Positions 1 to 9,136 of a stretch of 64,000 bases of DNA are shown in pieces. The translations under genes were made by a program, and so were the position numbers. This DNA comes from Sulfurisoma sp963709555 (lineage in GTDB: Bacteria; Pseudomonadota; Gammaproteobacteria; Burkholderiales; Rhodocyclaceae), in NCBI GenBank assembly GCA_963709555.1, contig CAVPWR010000003.1, positions 310,001 to 374,000 on the forward strand, in the 5' to 3' direction. The first letter of the stretch is position 1, and the number at the start of each line of letters is the position of its first letter. The notes under the pieces were generated by a model that was not told the DNA's origin, ran no database searches, and was given only the letters and a program-made list of their open reading frames with translations.

Positions 1-1091
1 CAGGCGATCACCGGTGCCAGCAGCAGGAAGGCGGCGAGGGAAAAGGCGCCCGCCAGCAGCCCCGAGGCGCGCGTCTGGCCGCCGCTGTTGATGTTGATCA
101 GCGATGCGCCCATGGTGCCGGCGCCGGGGATGCCGCCGACCAGCGAGGAGGCGATGTTGCCCAGGCCCTGGCCGACCAGCTCGCGGTTGGAGTCGTGGCG
201 CGAGCGGGTCATGGCGTCGATGACCAGGCAGGTTTTCAGGGTGTCGATGGACAGCAGCACCGACAGCGTCAGCGCCGGGACGAGGACCTGCAGGACGACC
301 TCCATGCCGAGGCCGCGCAGGGACTGCACATGCTGGCCGATGGCGTGGATGAGGCTGCCGTCGTCGCCGGCCAGCGGGCCGATCAGCAGCGGATTGCCGG
401 CCGTGCGCAACAGCTGCGGGTCCATCCAGCCCAGCGCCAGGTAGCTCGCGACGCCGGCCAGCAGGGCCAGGATGGCGGCGGGCACCACGCGCGTCAGGCG
501 CGGCGTCAGCACCATGGCGGCGATGACCACGCCGCCCACGACGATGCTCTGCCAGGTCCAGGACGATGGCGCCAGCAGGGCGTCGACCAGCTTCGTCCCG
601 GCGGGCGTGCCGAGCAGTTTCGGGATCTGGCTGCCGATGATGATGAGTCCGACGCCGCTGAGATAGCCGCTGACGACCGGGTAGGGGATGAAGCGGATCA
701 GGCGGCCGATGCCGGCGAGGCCGAGGACGATCTGCAGGCCGCCCGCCAGCAGGCCGATGAGGCCGAGCAGCAGCAGCACGGTTTCGGCCGGCACGCCCTG
801 CTGGGCGAAGCCGACCGCCAGGGCGGCGAGCACGGCGGCCGCCGGAGCGCAGGGCGCGGTGATGAGGCGGTTGGTGCCGCCGAAAGCCGGTGCGACGAGG
901 CCGAGCGCGGTGGCGCCGAGAATTCCGGCCAGCGCGCCTTGCGCCGCCAGCGAGCCGCCGAGCGGCGCGAATATGGTCACGCCGAAGGCGATGGCCGATG
1001 GCAGCGCCACCAGCATCGCGGCCAGACCGCCCCATGCGTCGCCGGCAATGTTGCTGCGCCAGCCGGGAGCGGGACTGGTGCTCTCGGACAA
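1..1091 (-). CDS. SulP family anion permease, C-terminal part outside window
   Basis: Inner-membrane SulP/SLC26 family transporter, probably for sulfate or bicarbonate. The reading frame runs off the left edge, so any C-terminal STAS domain cannot be seen. The visible part is a string of hydrophobic helices. It carries the family-typical segment VGGIPGAGTMGAS near residue 325, followed by NINSGGQTR. The start is a TTG at 1091: an AGAAGGAG ribosome site sits 8 bases upstream, overlapping the end of the M48 peptidase gene, which implies translational coupling. The substrate cannot be assigned from sequence alone. Confidence 0.88.
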   Translation of the reverse strand, partial: MSESTSPAPGWRSNIAGDAWGGLAAMLVALPSAIAFGVTIFAPLGGSLAAQGALAGILGATALGLVAPAFGGTNRLITAPCAPAAAVLAALAVGFAQQGVPAETVLLLLGLIGLLAGGLQIVLGLAGIGRLIRFIPYPVVSGYLSGVGLIIIGSQIPKLLGTPAGTKLVDALLAPSSWTWQSIVVGGVVIAAMVLTPRLTRVVPAAILALLAGVASYLALGWMDPQLLRTAGNPLLIGPLAGDDGSLIHAIGQHVQSLRGLGMEVVLQVLVPALTLSVLLSIDTLKTCLVIDAMTRSRHDSNRELVGQGLGNIASSLVGGIPGAGTMGASLININSGGQTRASGLLAGAFSLAAFLLLAPVIA

Positions 1092-1096
1092 GGGGC

Positions 1097-2137
1097 CTAC
1101 TCCTTCTTCTCGGGCACCAGCGGCCGTCCCGCGGCACGCTTCGCCGCGACCTCGCGGGCGGCGGCCTCGATGCCGGTGAAGCGGCTGGCGGTGTCGGGGT
1201 GGGTCGAGCCGTGGGCGATGGCCTTCGGGTGCTCCACCGCCATGCGGCGCCAGAAGTCCGCCGCCTGCTCAACCGGGAAACCCGCCTTGGCGACGTAGTA
1301 GGTGCCGACGTAGTCGGCCTCCGACTCGAAATCCTGGCTGTAGACCATGCCGCCGAGATCGCTGCCGAGTCCGCTGACGTCGACGCCGATGGCGATGGAC
1401 ACCGCGATGCCGAGCAGGGTGCCGATCATGCGGTTGCCCATCTGCGCCTTGACATGGTTGAGCGTGTTGTGTGCCAGTTCGTGGCCGAGGACGAGGGCCA
1501 GCTCGTCGTCGGTGGTGGCGAAGCGCATCATGCCGCTGGTCACCATGATCCGGCCGCCGTCGGCAGCGGCGTTGACGGAGTCGTTGGCGATCAGGTCGAT
1601 CGGATAGGCGCAGGCGAGTTGCGGGCTGATGGCCACGACTTTTTCGTTGCCGGCGCGCCTGACCCTCAGCTGGACCGTCTCGCCCGCCTTGGCCTGCTTC
1701 GCCAGTTCCCGCCCCTGCCGCTTGCCTTCGGCATTGCCGGTGTCGCGGTTGCCGATGGCCACGATGAGGTCGCCCGGCATCAGCCCGGCGCGCGCGGCGG
1801 GCGAGTCGGGGAAGACCGCGAGGATGACGTCGTGCGTGTGCCTGCCGTAGAGCTTCTCGAAAATCGGCCGGTACTCCGGGGGCAGGGAGTCGGAGTCGCG
1901 CGAGATCACGCCGTAGGCGGGTTGTACGGCTTCGCCGCAGGCATCGGTGTTGGCGCTGAGGACGCGCCAGCCGACGGTGTTCAGGCGCGCGGTGCGTTTG
2001 AAGTTTTCGCGCAAGGCGAGCTCAAGCTGCTTGTCACGCTCGAGCTGGGTGGCCTTCTGGTCGACCGGCGGCAGGCGGCTCATCGGCGCACAGCCGATCA
2101 ATACGAGCGCAGCGATCACTGTGGCAAGGGCTTTCAT
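1097..2137 (-). CDS. M48 family metallopeptidase lipoprotein with PDZ domain
   Basis: Envelope zinc metalloprotease. A lipoprotein signal peptide ends at the lipobox LIGC (Cys16). A PDZ-like region follows at about residues 100-170 (DSPAARAGLMPGDLIVAIG). The M48 core has the zinc motif HELAH at 219-223, and the ESEAD motif at about 271-275 supplies the third ligand. The length (346 residues) is normal for PDZ-M48 lipoproteins of Proteobacteria. By family it would act in envelope quality control (inference). It lies directly upstream of the SulP gene on the same strand and its stop codon overlaps that gene's ribosome site. Confidence 0.9.
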   Translation of the reverse strand: MKALATVIAALVLIGCAPMSRLPPVDQKATQLERDKQLELALRENFKRTARLNTVGWRVLSANTDACGEAVQPAYGVISRDSDSLPPEYRPIFEKLYGRHTHDVILAVFPDSPAARAGLMPGDLIVAIGNRDTGNAEGKRQGRELAKQAKAGETVQLRVRRAGNEKVVAISPQLACAYPIDLIANDSVNAAADGGRIMVTSGMMRFATTDDELALVLGHELAHNTLNHVKAQMGNRMIGTLLGIAVSIAIGVDVSGLGSDLGGMVYSQDFESEADYVGTYYVAKAGFPVEQAADFWRRMAVEHPKAIAHGSTHPDTASRFTGIEAAAREVAAKRAAGRPLVPEKKE

Positions 2138-2273
2138 TCCATCACTCCATGGTCTCCGGTCGACTCACCCTGCGGCTATACGTCGAGATGGTATATCAGC
2201 CGAAGCATGTCCGCTCCGCCATCGGGGCCAAATCATGGGTAGTGCCTGGCCGCGAAGGAGCGGCGGGCTGTGG

Positions 2274-3686
2274 CTAGCGCTTCTTGGCCTTGGCCGCGGG
2301 GCGCGGCTTGCCGCCGCCGGGCTTGGACTTGGTGCCGGAAGACTTGGCCTTGGTGCTGCCAGCCTTTTTGCCGGCCGGGGCGCCCTTGGCCGGCTTGGCC
2401 CCCTTCGCCGCCTTCTTGCTGCCCTTGGACTTCGGGGTGTCCGGCATCGCCTGCGGCAGCTTGCCGGCGACCGCATCGGCTGCGGCCTGGGCGCCCTTGC
2501 CGGGCACCAGCAGGTTGAAGCCGGGGCCGACCTTGACGCGCGGGGTGATGCCGTTGAGCTGCTTGAGCCTGGCCAGCGTCAGGCCGTTGCGGGCGGCGAC
2601 GGCCTCGAGCTTCTCGCCACTCTTGAGCGTGTAGGTCTGCCAGGAGGAGAGCGGCCTGTCCTCGGCCTCGTAGCGTTCGAGGTTGCGGCGGAAGGTTTCG
2701 ACCTTGTCCACCGGGATGACCAGCGGGCTAGGGTTGGCGCCGGGCATGATCGGCCGGTGGTAGGCCGGGTTCAGTGCGATGAACTCTTCCACCGGCGTCT
2801 CGGCCAGCTTGGCGGCGAGCGAGATGTCCATCTCGCTGTCGATGCCGACCGTGCCGAAATAGGGCTTGTTGGGGATGGCGTCCATCCGGAAGCCGAACAG
2901 CTCGGGCTGGGCGACGATGTTCTTGATCGCCTGCAGCTTGGGCACGTAGTAGCGCGTCTCGCCGGGCATGGTCAGGCTGAGGTAGTCGGTCGGCAGGCCC
3001 TTGCCCTTGTTCTTGGCGACGGCGCGGGCGACGGCGTTTTCGCCCCAGTTGTAGGAGGCCAGCGCCAGATGCCAGTCGCCGTGCATCTCGTAGATGTTCT
3101 GCAGGTAGTCGAGCGCGGCGCTGGTGGAGGCGATGATGTCGCGGCGCTGGTCCATCCAGAAGTTCTGCTTGAGGTTGTAGTTCTTGCCGGTCGAGGGAAT
3201 GAACTGCCACATGCCGAGCGCGCGGGCGCTCGAGTAGGCGAGCGGATTGTAGGAACTTTCGACGATGGGCAGCAGCGCGAGCTCGGTGGGCATGCCGCGC
3301 TTTTCCAGTTCCTCGACGATGTGGTGCAGGTACTTGCCGCTGCGGGAAAAGACGCGCTTCAGCAGTTCGGGACGGTTGAGGTACCAGGCCTGGCGGTCGG
3401 CCACCAGCGGGCTGTGCAGGTCGGTCATGCCGAAGCCGTTGCGCAGGCGCTGCCAGAGGTCGTCCGGCGGCGTGGTGAGGTCGATGGTGGGCAGCCGCGG
3501 CAGTTCGTCCGCCACTTCCAGGGACGGGTCGCGGGTGAAGGTCAGCGTGGTGGAGCTTGTGTCCGGGGTGCTCCGCGACAGTTCCGGCGACAGTTGCAGC
3601 AGCGATTCGCGCGTTGCGGCGACTTCGGCTTGCGCCGGCAGCGCGAGCAGGCAAAGGACGGCCGTCAGGAAGAGGCGAAGGGGCAT
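2274..3686 (-). CDS. mltD: Membrane-bound lytic murein transglycosylase D
   Basis: Cleaves the glycan strands of peptidoglycan to form 1,6-anhydromuramyl products. The 470-residue protein has a signal peptide ending about PAQA (20). It then has an SLT/lysozyme-like domain with the putative catalytic Glu143 in PIVESSYNP and the motif ALGMWQFIPSTG. One LysM-like segment lies near 365-410 (YTLKSGEKLEAVAARNGL). A long Lys/Ala/Pro/Gly-rich tail makes up the last 60 residues, resembling a histone-like basic tail and unusual for MltD. The frame is open far upstream, but the upstream part is antisense to gloB. ATG 3686 is chosen because it starts the signal peptide. Confidence 0.88.
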   Translation of the reverse strand: MPLRLFLTAVLCLLALPAQAEVAATRESLLQLSPELSRSTPDTSSTTLTFTRDPSLEVADELPRLPTIDLTTPPDDLWQRLRNGFGMTDLHSPLVADRQAWYLNRPELLKRVFSRSGKYLHHIVEELEKRGMPTELALLPIVESSYNPLAYSSARALGMWQFIPSTGKNYNLKQNFWMDQRRDIIASTSAALDYLQNIYEMHGDWHLALASYNWGENAVARAVAKNKGKGLPTDYLSLTMPGETRYYVPKLQAIKNIVAQPELFGFRMDAIPNKPYFGTVGIDSEMDISLAAKLAETPVEEFIALNPAYHRPIMPGANPSPLVIPVDKVETFRRNLERYEAEDRPLSSWQTYTLKSGEKLEAVAARNGLTLARLKQLNGITPRVKVGPGFNLLVPGKGAQAAADAVAGKLPQAMPDTPKSKGSKKAAKGAKPAKGAPAGKKAGSTKAKSSGTKSKPGGGKPRPAAKAKKR

Positions 3687-3750
3687 CGGGGAAGCGGGGG
3701 AGGGGAGCGGGACGGCTGGGGCGCGAATGGTAGCAAATTTGCCGGTGGTT

Positions 3751-4518
3751 TCAGAAACCGTTTTTCCACTCGCGGATGGCGGCGAAGACCTCGGCGGCAT
3801 CGCGTGGCGGCGAGCCGCGGCGCACCCTCGCTGCATCGATGACGGCGGGCGCATCCCAGCGCAGGAAGGGGTTGGTGGCGAGTTCCTCGGCCAGCGTCGA
3901 TGGCACCGTGGGCTGGTACTCGGCGCGCAGCTTAGCCACTGCGGCGGAGCGCTCGAGCAGCGCCGGGTTGCCGGGTTCGACTGCGCGGGCGAAGCGCAGG
4001 TTGGCTTGGGTGTATTCGTGGGCGCAATAGACCCCGGTGTCCGGGGGCAGGGCGGCCAGGCGGGCGAGTGACGCCTGCATCTGGGGCATGGTGCCTTCGA
4101 AGACGCGGCCGCAGCCGCCGCCGAACAGCACGTCGCCACAGAACAGAAGGCCTCTGTGATAATACGCAACATGGCCGCGCGTATGACCGGGCACGGCGAT
4201 CACCTCGAAGTCGATTCCCAGCTCCGGCAACTCGATGCGCTGGCCGTCGCCGACCGGCTGCGTGACTCCGGCGATGTTTTCCAGCGCCGGGCCGAACACG
4301 GGAACGGCGGCATGGGCGGTCAGGGCGGCGATGCCTTCGGTGTGGTCGCCGTGGCGGTGGGTGACAAGGATGGCGCAAAGGTGAGCGCCGGTCCGTTCGA
4401 GGTGGCGCAGCACCGGTGCCGACTCGCCGGGATCGACCACGGCGACGGCATCGCCGGACTGGATCGCCCAGATATAGTTATCTTCGAACGCCGGCAGGGG
4501 ATGGATTTCGATACTCAT
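3751..4518 (-). CDS. gloB: Hydroxyacylglutathione hydrolase (glyoxalase II)
   Basis: Hydrolyses S-lactoylglutathione to lactate and glutathione, the second step of methylglyoxal detoxification in the cytosol. The metallo-beta-lactamase fold is marked by THRHGDH at residues 53-59, with further metal ligands in VPGHTRGH, FCGDVLF and CAHEYT. The length of 255 residues is standard for GloB. The gene is divergent from a small methyltransferase gene with only 18 bases between the starts, an arrangement known from other betaproteobacteria. ATG 4518 is chosen because it gives the canonical N-terminus MSIEIHPLPAFEDNYIW. Confidence 0.93.
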   Translation of the reverse strand: MSIEIHPLPAFEDNYIWAIQSGDAVAVVDPGESAPVLRHLERTGAHLCAILVTHRHGDHTEGIAALTAHAAVPVFGPALENIAGVTQPVGDGQRIELPELGIDFEVIAVPGHTRGHVAYYHRGLLFCGDVLFGGGCGRVFEGTMPQMQASLARLAALPPDTGVYCAHEYTQANLRFARAVEPGNPALLERSAAVAKLRAEYQPTVPSTLAEELATNPFLRWDAPAVIDAARVRRGSPPRDAAEVFAAIREWKNGF

Positions 4519-4536
4519 GGAAATGCATTGTAACCA

Positions 4537-5268
4537 ATGACCATCAGTGGCTTCGCCGACTGGCTGGAAACGCCGCAGGGCCGCTACGTGCTCGACTGGG
4601 AGCAGGGCCGGCACGACCAGATCGTCGCCGACATCTTCGGCTTCAACGCGCTGCAGCTGGGCCTGCCGCAGCTCGACTACCTGCGCGCCAACCGCATGCC
4701 TTTCCGTTTCCGCGCCGACGACCGGCCGGATGTCCAAGGCGTCGCCGTGCGCGCCACGCCGCTGCACCTGCCCTTCGCCGCCAACAGCCTCGACCTCGTG
4801 GTGCTGCCGCACGCGCTGGAGTTCGAGGAAAACCCGCACCAGGTGCTGCGCGAGGTGGCGCGGGTGCTGGTGCCCGAGGGCAGCGTGGTGGTGACCGGTT
4901 TCAATCCCTACAGCCTGTGGGGGGCGCGGCGGCGGCTGGCGCGGCGCGCGCTGCCGCCGCCCTGGCGCGGCCAGTACATCAGCGTGCCGCGCCTGAAGGA
5001 CTGGTTCGCGCTGCTCGGCTTCGAGACGCGGGCGGGTGCCTTCGGCTGCTACGCGCCGCCGGCCCGCCAGGAGAAATGGCTGCGCCGCTGGGATTTCATG
5101 GAGAAGGCCGGCGACCGCTGGTGGCCCTTCGCCGGCGGCGTCTATGTGCTGCAGGCGATCAAGCGCGTGCACAGCATGCGCCTGATCATGCCGACCTGGA
5201 CCGACCGCAAGGCGCGCGCCCGGGCGCTGGTGGCACCGGTGACACAGAAGAAGGCCGATTCGCAATGA
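4537..5268 (+). CDS. Class I SAM-dependent methyltransferase
   Basis: Small cytosolic methyltransferase of the Methyltransf_11 type (243 residues). The central part reads LPFAANSLDLVVLPHALEF, a post-motif region typical of the family, but the glycine-rich SAM motif is degenerate. The substrate is unknown. The gene sits between gloB (divergent) and rnhA, and its TGA stop overlaps the rnhA ATG (ATGA), so the two are translationally coupled. Confidence 0.8.
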   Translation: MTISGFADWLETPQGRYVLDWEQGRHDQIVADIFGFNALQLGLPQLDYLRANRMPFRFRADDRPDVQGVAVRATPLHLPFAANSLDLVVLPHALEFEENPHQVLREVARVLVPEGSVVVTGFNPYSLWGARRRLARRALPPPWRGQYISVPRLKDWFALLGFETRAGAFGCYAPPARQEKWLRRWDFMEKAGDRWWPFAGGVYVLQAIKRVHSMRLIMPTWTDRKARARALVAPVTQKKADSQ

Positions 5269-5717
5269 GCGAGAGCAACGAGACGATCGACATCTATACC
5301 GACGGCGCCTGCAGCGGCAATCCCGGCCCCGGCGGCTGGGGCGCGATCCTGCGCCACAAGGGCACCGAGAAGGAGCTGTTCGGCGGCGAGCGCGACACCA
5401 CCAACAACCGCATGGAAATGATGGCCGTGATCGAGGCGCTGCGCGCCCTCAAGCGCCCGGTCGCGGTGCGCGTGCATACCGACTCGCAGTACGTGCAGAA
5501 GGGCATCACCGAATGGATCCACGGCTGGAAGAAGCGCGGCTGGAAGACCGCGGCCAAGGCCCCGGTCAAGAACGAGGACCTCTGGCGTGCGCTCGACGCG
5601 CTGGCGGCGCAGCACAAGATCGAGTGGCACTGGGTCAAGGGCCATGCCGGCCATGCCGAGAACGAGCGGGCCGACGCGCTGGCCCGGCGCGGCGTCGAAC
5701 AGGTACGGAAAGGGTAA
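5265..5717 (+). CDS. rnhA: Ribonuclease HI
   Basis: Degrades the RNA strand of RNA:DNA hybrids such as R-loops and lagging-strand primers. The 150-residue protein has all four catalytic acidic residues: Asp13 (IYTDGACSGNPG), Glu51 (NRMEMMAVIEAL), Asp73 (VHTDSQYV) and Asp137 (NERADALA). The conserved His127 is in VKGHAGH. The start overlaps the stop of the methyltransferase gene. dnaQ follows after 4 bases, a common rnhA-dnaQ pairing. Confidence 0.96.
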   Translation: MSESNETIDIYTDGACSGNPGPGGWGAILRHKGTEKELFGGERDTTNNRMEMMAVIEALRALKRPVAVRVHTDSQYVQKGITEWIHGWKKRGWKTAAKAPVKNEDLWRALDALAAQHKIEWHWVKGHAGHAENERADALARRGVEQVRKG

Positions 5718-5721
5718 GCGG

Positions 5722-6429
5722 ATGACAAGACAGATCATGCTCGACACCGAAACCACCGGCCTCGATCCGGCGCTGGGGCACCGCGTCATCGAGATCGGCT
5801 GCGTCGAGATGCTGGGGCGCCGGCTCACCGGGCAGCGCTTCCACAGCTACATCAACCCCGAGCGCGAGATCGACGCCGGCGCCATGCAGGTGCATGGCAT
5901 CACCAACGAGCGCGTGGCCGGCGAGCCGGTCTTCGGCGCCATCGCGGCCGAGCTGATCGACTTCATCCGCGGCGCCGAACTGGTGATCCACAACGCCGCC
6001 TTCGACATCGGCTTCCTCAATCAGGAGTTTTCCCTGCTGGGGCTGGAGCCTGTCGCCACGGTCTGCGGCGGCGTGATCGATACCCTGAAAATGGCGCGCG
6101 AGATGCGTCCCGGCCGCAAGAACAACCTCGATGCGCTGTGCAAGGATTTCGGCGTCGACAACTCCAACCGCCAGCTGCATGGCGCGCTGCTCGATGCCGA
6201 ACTGCTGGCCGAGGTCTACCTGGCGATGACCCGCGGCCAGGAAAGCCTGGTCATGGATCTCGAACCGGCACCCGCTGCCGGCGGCCATGCCGTGGCCGCC
6301 GAACGGCTGCCGCTGCGGGTGCTGCCCGCCAGCGCCGAGGAACTGGCCGAGCACGAGCGCGTGCTGGCCGAGATCACCAGGGAGAGCAAGGGCAAGTGCC
6401 TCTGGCTGGCCGGGTCGGCAGCGGGCTGA
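5722..6429 (+). CDS. dnaQ: DNA polymerase III epsilon subunit (proofreading exonuclease)
   Basis: 3'-5' exonuclease proofreading subunit of the replicase. DEDDh family residues are present: Asp8 and Glu10 in MLDTETTGLDP, the second Asp in HNAAFDIGFL, and HGALLDAELLAEVY carrying His and the last Asp. The C-terminal third (about 185-235) would contain the alpha-subunit binding tail. The length of 235 residues fits. It is cotranscribed with rnhA upstream and the thioredoxin-HEAT gene two bases downstream. Confidence 0.95.
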   Translation: MTRQIMLDTETTGLDPALGHRVIEIGCVEMLGRRLTGQRFHSYINPEREIDAGAMQVHGITNERVAGEPVFGAIAAELIDFIRGAELVIHNAAFDIGFLNQEFSLLGLEPVATVCGGVIDTLKMAREMRPGRKNNLDALCKDFGVDNSNRQLHGALLDAELLAEVYLAMTRGQESLVMDLEPAPAAGGHAVAAERLPLRVLPASAEELAEHERVLAEITRESKGKCLWLAGSAAG

Positions 6430-6431
6430 AC

Positions 6432-7070
6432 ATGAGCGCGCCCGCCGCCCCGGAGGCGCTGCTGCTGCTGGCGTCGTCCTGCCCGCATTGCCCGGCCATG
6501 CTGCAAATCCTCGGCGACCTCGTCAAGGCGGGCCGGCTGGGTCGGCTCGAGGTGGTCAATGTCGCCATCCATCCGGAGGTCGCCGAGGCGCTGGGCGTGC
6601 GCTCGGTGCCCTGGATGCGCATCGGGGCCTTCGATCTGGCTGGACTGCGCGGACGCGAGGAACTGGAAAACTGGGTGCGGCGGGCATCGGCGGAAGAGGG
6701 CATGGCCGACTACTTCCACATCCTGCTCAAGGACGGCGAACTGGCCAAAGTGCGCAGCCGAATCGAGGCGCAGCCGGAGCTCCTCGCCGCGCTGCTGCCC
6801 GTCGTCGCCAATCCCGACGCCAGCATGAACGTGCGCATCGGCGCCAGCGTCATTTTCGAGGGGCAGGCGGGGGGCGCCGCGCTGCGCGCACTGGTGCCGC
6901 AACTGGCCGAAATGGCGGGGCATGACGATACCCGCGTGCGTGCCGATGCCTGTTTTTACCTCGGCCTCAGCCGCGCCGCGGCGGCGCGGCCGGCGCTGGA
7001 AGCCCGTCTGGCCGATGCTGCTGCCGAGGTGCGCGAGATCGCAGCTGAAGCACTGGCTGAACTGGAGTAG
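6432..7070 (+). CDS. Thioredoxin-like / HEAT-repeat fusion protein
   Basis: A 212-residue protein with two parts. Residues 1-80 resemble a thioredoxin fold, with a CPHC redox motif (SSCPHCPAML) and the later VPWMRIG turn that would hold the cis-proline. Residues 110-212 form alpha-helical HEAT-like repeats (VRADACFYLGLSRAAA, then VREIAAEALAEL). Its role is unknown; a disulfide or thiol-linked scaffold is a guess. It follows dnaQ by two bases, so it is probably in that operon. A decayed copy of its last 50 codons exists near 23,563-23,735. Confidence 0.78.
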   Translation: MSAPAAPEALLLLASSCPHCPAMLQILGDLVKAGRLGRLEVVNVAIHPEVAEALGVRSVPWMRIGAFDLAGLRGREELENWVRRASAEEGMADYFHILLKDGELAKVRSRIEAQPELLAALLPVVANPDASMNVRIGASVIFEGQAGGAALRALVPQLAEMAGHDDTRVRADACFYLGLSRAAAARPALEARLADAAAEVREIAAEALAELE

Positions 7071-7107
7071 GTCGGGGCGCTCACCGTGTCCCCCAAGGGG
7101 ACTTCCT

Positions 7108-7659
7108 TCACCGAGGCGCCAGCGCCGACTTTTTGTCCGACGCGCTTGCGATCAGCACTTCCTCGTAGGCCAGCAGTTCGGCTTCATGGGTCTGGCGCGT
7201 GATGCGGCCGCGCTCATGGGCGCGGCGCAGGATGCTGATGGCCTGGCGTGCATGGTTCGCCGCCTCGGCGGCACGACCCTGCTGCAGCCGTACCTGTGCG
7301 GTGGTGATTTCGGCGATCGCCCGTTCCATGGCATCGTCTCCCCGGGTGGCCCGGGTGGCGATGGCGCGCAGCTCCGCGGCTTGGCGCTCGGCCTCGTCGG
7401 GCTTGGCCAGGGCGAGTTTGACGCGGGCCGCGATCAGGTGGCCGTTGAAGACGTGCCAGGTCGGGTCGGCCAGCCGCTGCGCCGCCGGCAGGTAGGTCTC
7501 GATCAGCATCTCGGCGGAACGATAGTCGCCGCGCGCGATGGCGAGCTCGGTGTGGCGGCGCAATTCCATCAGGCTGGCCGGAGTGGCTTCGGTGGCCAGG
7601 CCGACAGCCGGCGCCAGGGCGAGCCACAGCGACGCGCAGAAAATCACTGCACTGCGCAT
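7108..7659 (-). CDS. Exported TPR-like helical protein, unknown function
   Basis: 183 residues with a signal peptide (MRSAVIFCASLWLALAPAVG) and then an all-helical region with TPR-like spacing, rich in Ala, Glu and Arg. The likely location is the periplasm. It begins one base after the chemoreceptor stop codon on the same strand, so it is cotranscribed with the receptor and the PAS protein and may serve that sensory system (inference). Its last codons contain one copy of the dispersed 26-bp repeat described elsewhere. Confidence 0.72.
   Translation of the reverse strand: MRSAVIFCASLWLALAPAVGLATEATPASLMELRRHTELAIARGDYRSAEMLIETYLPAAQRLADPTWHVFNGHLIAARVKLALAKPDEAERQAAELRAIATRATRGDDAMERAIAEITTAQVRLQQGRAAEAANHARQAISILRRAHERGRITRQTHEAELLAYEEVLIASASDKKSALAPR
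7117..7141 (-). repeat. Dispersed 26-bp repeat, copy 1
   Basis: Read on minus: AAAAGTCGGCGCTGGCG followed by a CCTCGGTGA tail. It forms the last codons and stop of the TPR-like gene. Confidence 0.6.
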
Positions 7660-7660
7660 C

Positions 7661-9112
7661 TCAGGCGTGCTTCTCCTCGACCATGCGGTCGATGGTTTCC
7701 ATCACTCCGTTGCTGCCCTGTTCCATCCGGGTCAGACCAGCGAAGATGTCCTGCTGCACGCCGACGTCGTGCTCCCAGCCCTTCTCGATCGATGCCAGCA
7801 CGCGGTGGGCGCTGGCGTGCACGTCGCGGTGGGGCAACTCGAGCGCGCGGTAGGAGGGCACGCTGCTGAAGCGTGCCTTGCCGTCGCCCTCGTAGTACCA
7901 CTTGCCCAGGCGGCAGCCGTGGCAATCGACGCTGACCGCCTTGGTGTACTGTTCCTCGCCGCCGCTGTTGAGCACCATGTAGGTGCGCTGCTTGTAGATC
8001 ATGTGGTCGACCTTGACCAGCGAGGCGAAGCTCTGGTCCATGGCGTGATAGGTCTTTTCCAGGGTGTTGCTGGCCGAGGTGGCGAACTGGCGGAAGCGTT
8101 CGGCGACATCGCCGACCACGCCGCTGGAGGTCTGAGCCATCCGGCTCATCGCCGCCGAGTCGTCGAGCATGGTGCCGGCCTCGCGCATCAGGTCGGCCAT
8201 GATGCGGCCGATGGACTCGGACGCGCTCTTGGTGTTCTCGGCCAGCTTGCGCACCTCGTCGGCCACCACGGCGAAGCCGCGACCAGCCTCGCCGGCGCGC
8301 GCCGCCTCGATGGCGGCGTTGAGCGCGAGCAGGTTGGTCTGGTCGGCGATGCCGTTGATGAGATTGACGGCCTGCTGGATGTCGCTGCCGCGGGCATTGA
8401 GCTGGACGATGGTCGCCGACGAGTGTTCGACGCGGTCGGTGATGTCGGCGAGGTGGCGAACCACGGCGTCGACCGATGACTGGCTCGCCACGGCGTCGCC
8501 GTGGGTGCGCGTCGCCTCTTCGACGACCACCCCCATGCGCTCGGTGATGTGGGCAAGATCCTGTTGCGTCGAGGCAAGATTGGTCAGCAGGCTCCTCGAG
8601 TTCAGTCCCTGCACCATCGAGATCAGCAGGTTCTTCATCTGCTCGCGGTTGTTGGAGGCCATGGCATCGAGCGAGACGTTGAGATTCTCGAGGCTGGTGC
8701 GGAAGGCGCCGTGGAGGCCGGTCGGCTGGGTCTGGCGGAAGAATTTGCCGTCGCTGGTGTAGCGGAAGCTGGTGGCGACCTCGCGGAAGTAGGGCTCGAG
8801 CTGGTCGAGCATGTCGTTCATGTTCCAGCACAGGCGGCCGATCTCGTCCGTGGCGGAAACGCCGGTGACGCGGCCGTCGAAGCGGCCCTGGCTGATCTCC
8901 CGCGCGATCGCCGTGAGTTTGGCCAACGGGGCAAACCACTTGCGCGTCATCATCTGCATCCAGGCGGCCAGGGCGAAACCGGCGATCAACACCGTGAACG
9001 GCAGCCAGTGGAAGCCGTACATGACGACGTTGATGACGATGCCGGCCAGCAGCAGGAGGTTGAAACCGCTGGCGAATATCGTGTAGCGGCTCTGCAGCGA
9101 TAGCGTGTTCAT
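7661..9112 (-). CDS. Methyl-accepting chemotaxis protein with CZB zinc-binding domain
   Basis: A 483-residue receptor with two closely spaced transmembrane segments in the first 50 residues, then a HAMP-like linker and the signalling hairpin (conserved tip ADQTNLLALNAAIEAARAGEAGRGFAVVADEVRKLA). The C-terminus is a CZB domain with the pattern DHMIYKQRTY, DCHGCRLGKWYYEG and LPHRDVHASAH, whose Cys and His residues bind zinc in this family. There is almost no periplasmic loop, so sensing is probably internal. The PAS gene just upstream may supply the input (inference). Confidence 0.93.
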   Translation of the reverse strand: MNTLSLQSRYTIFASGFNLLLLAGIVINVVMYGFHWLPFTVLIAGFALAAWMQMMTRKWFAPLAKLTAIAREISQGRFDGRVTGVSATDEIGRLCWNMNDMLDQLEPYFREVATSFRYTSDGKFFRQTQPTGLHGAFRTSLENLNVSLDAMASNNREQMKNLLISMVQGLNSRSLLTNLASTQQDLAHITERMGVVVEEATRTHGDAVASQSSVDAVVRHLADITDRVEHSSATIVQLNARGSDIQQAVNLINGIADQTNLLALNAAIEAARAGEAGRGFAVVADEVRKLAENTKSASESIGRIMADLMREAGTMLDDSAAMSRMAQTSSGVVGDVAERFRQFATSASNTLEKTYHAMDQSFASLVKVDHMIYKQRTYMVLNSGGEEQYTKAVSVDCHGCRLGKWYYEGDGKARFSSVPSYRALELPHRDVHASAHRVLASIEKGWEHDVGVQQDIFAGLTRMEQGSNGVMETIDRMVEEKHA

Positions 9113-9136
9113 GAGCGTGGCTCCACTGCCTGGAGC

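Noticed and set aside
1947..3842. 631-codon plus-strand open frame opposite mltD
   Set aside because: Antisense shadow in high-GC DNA; mltD on minus has clear catalytic motifs.
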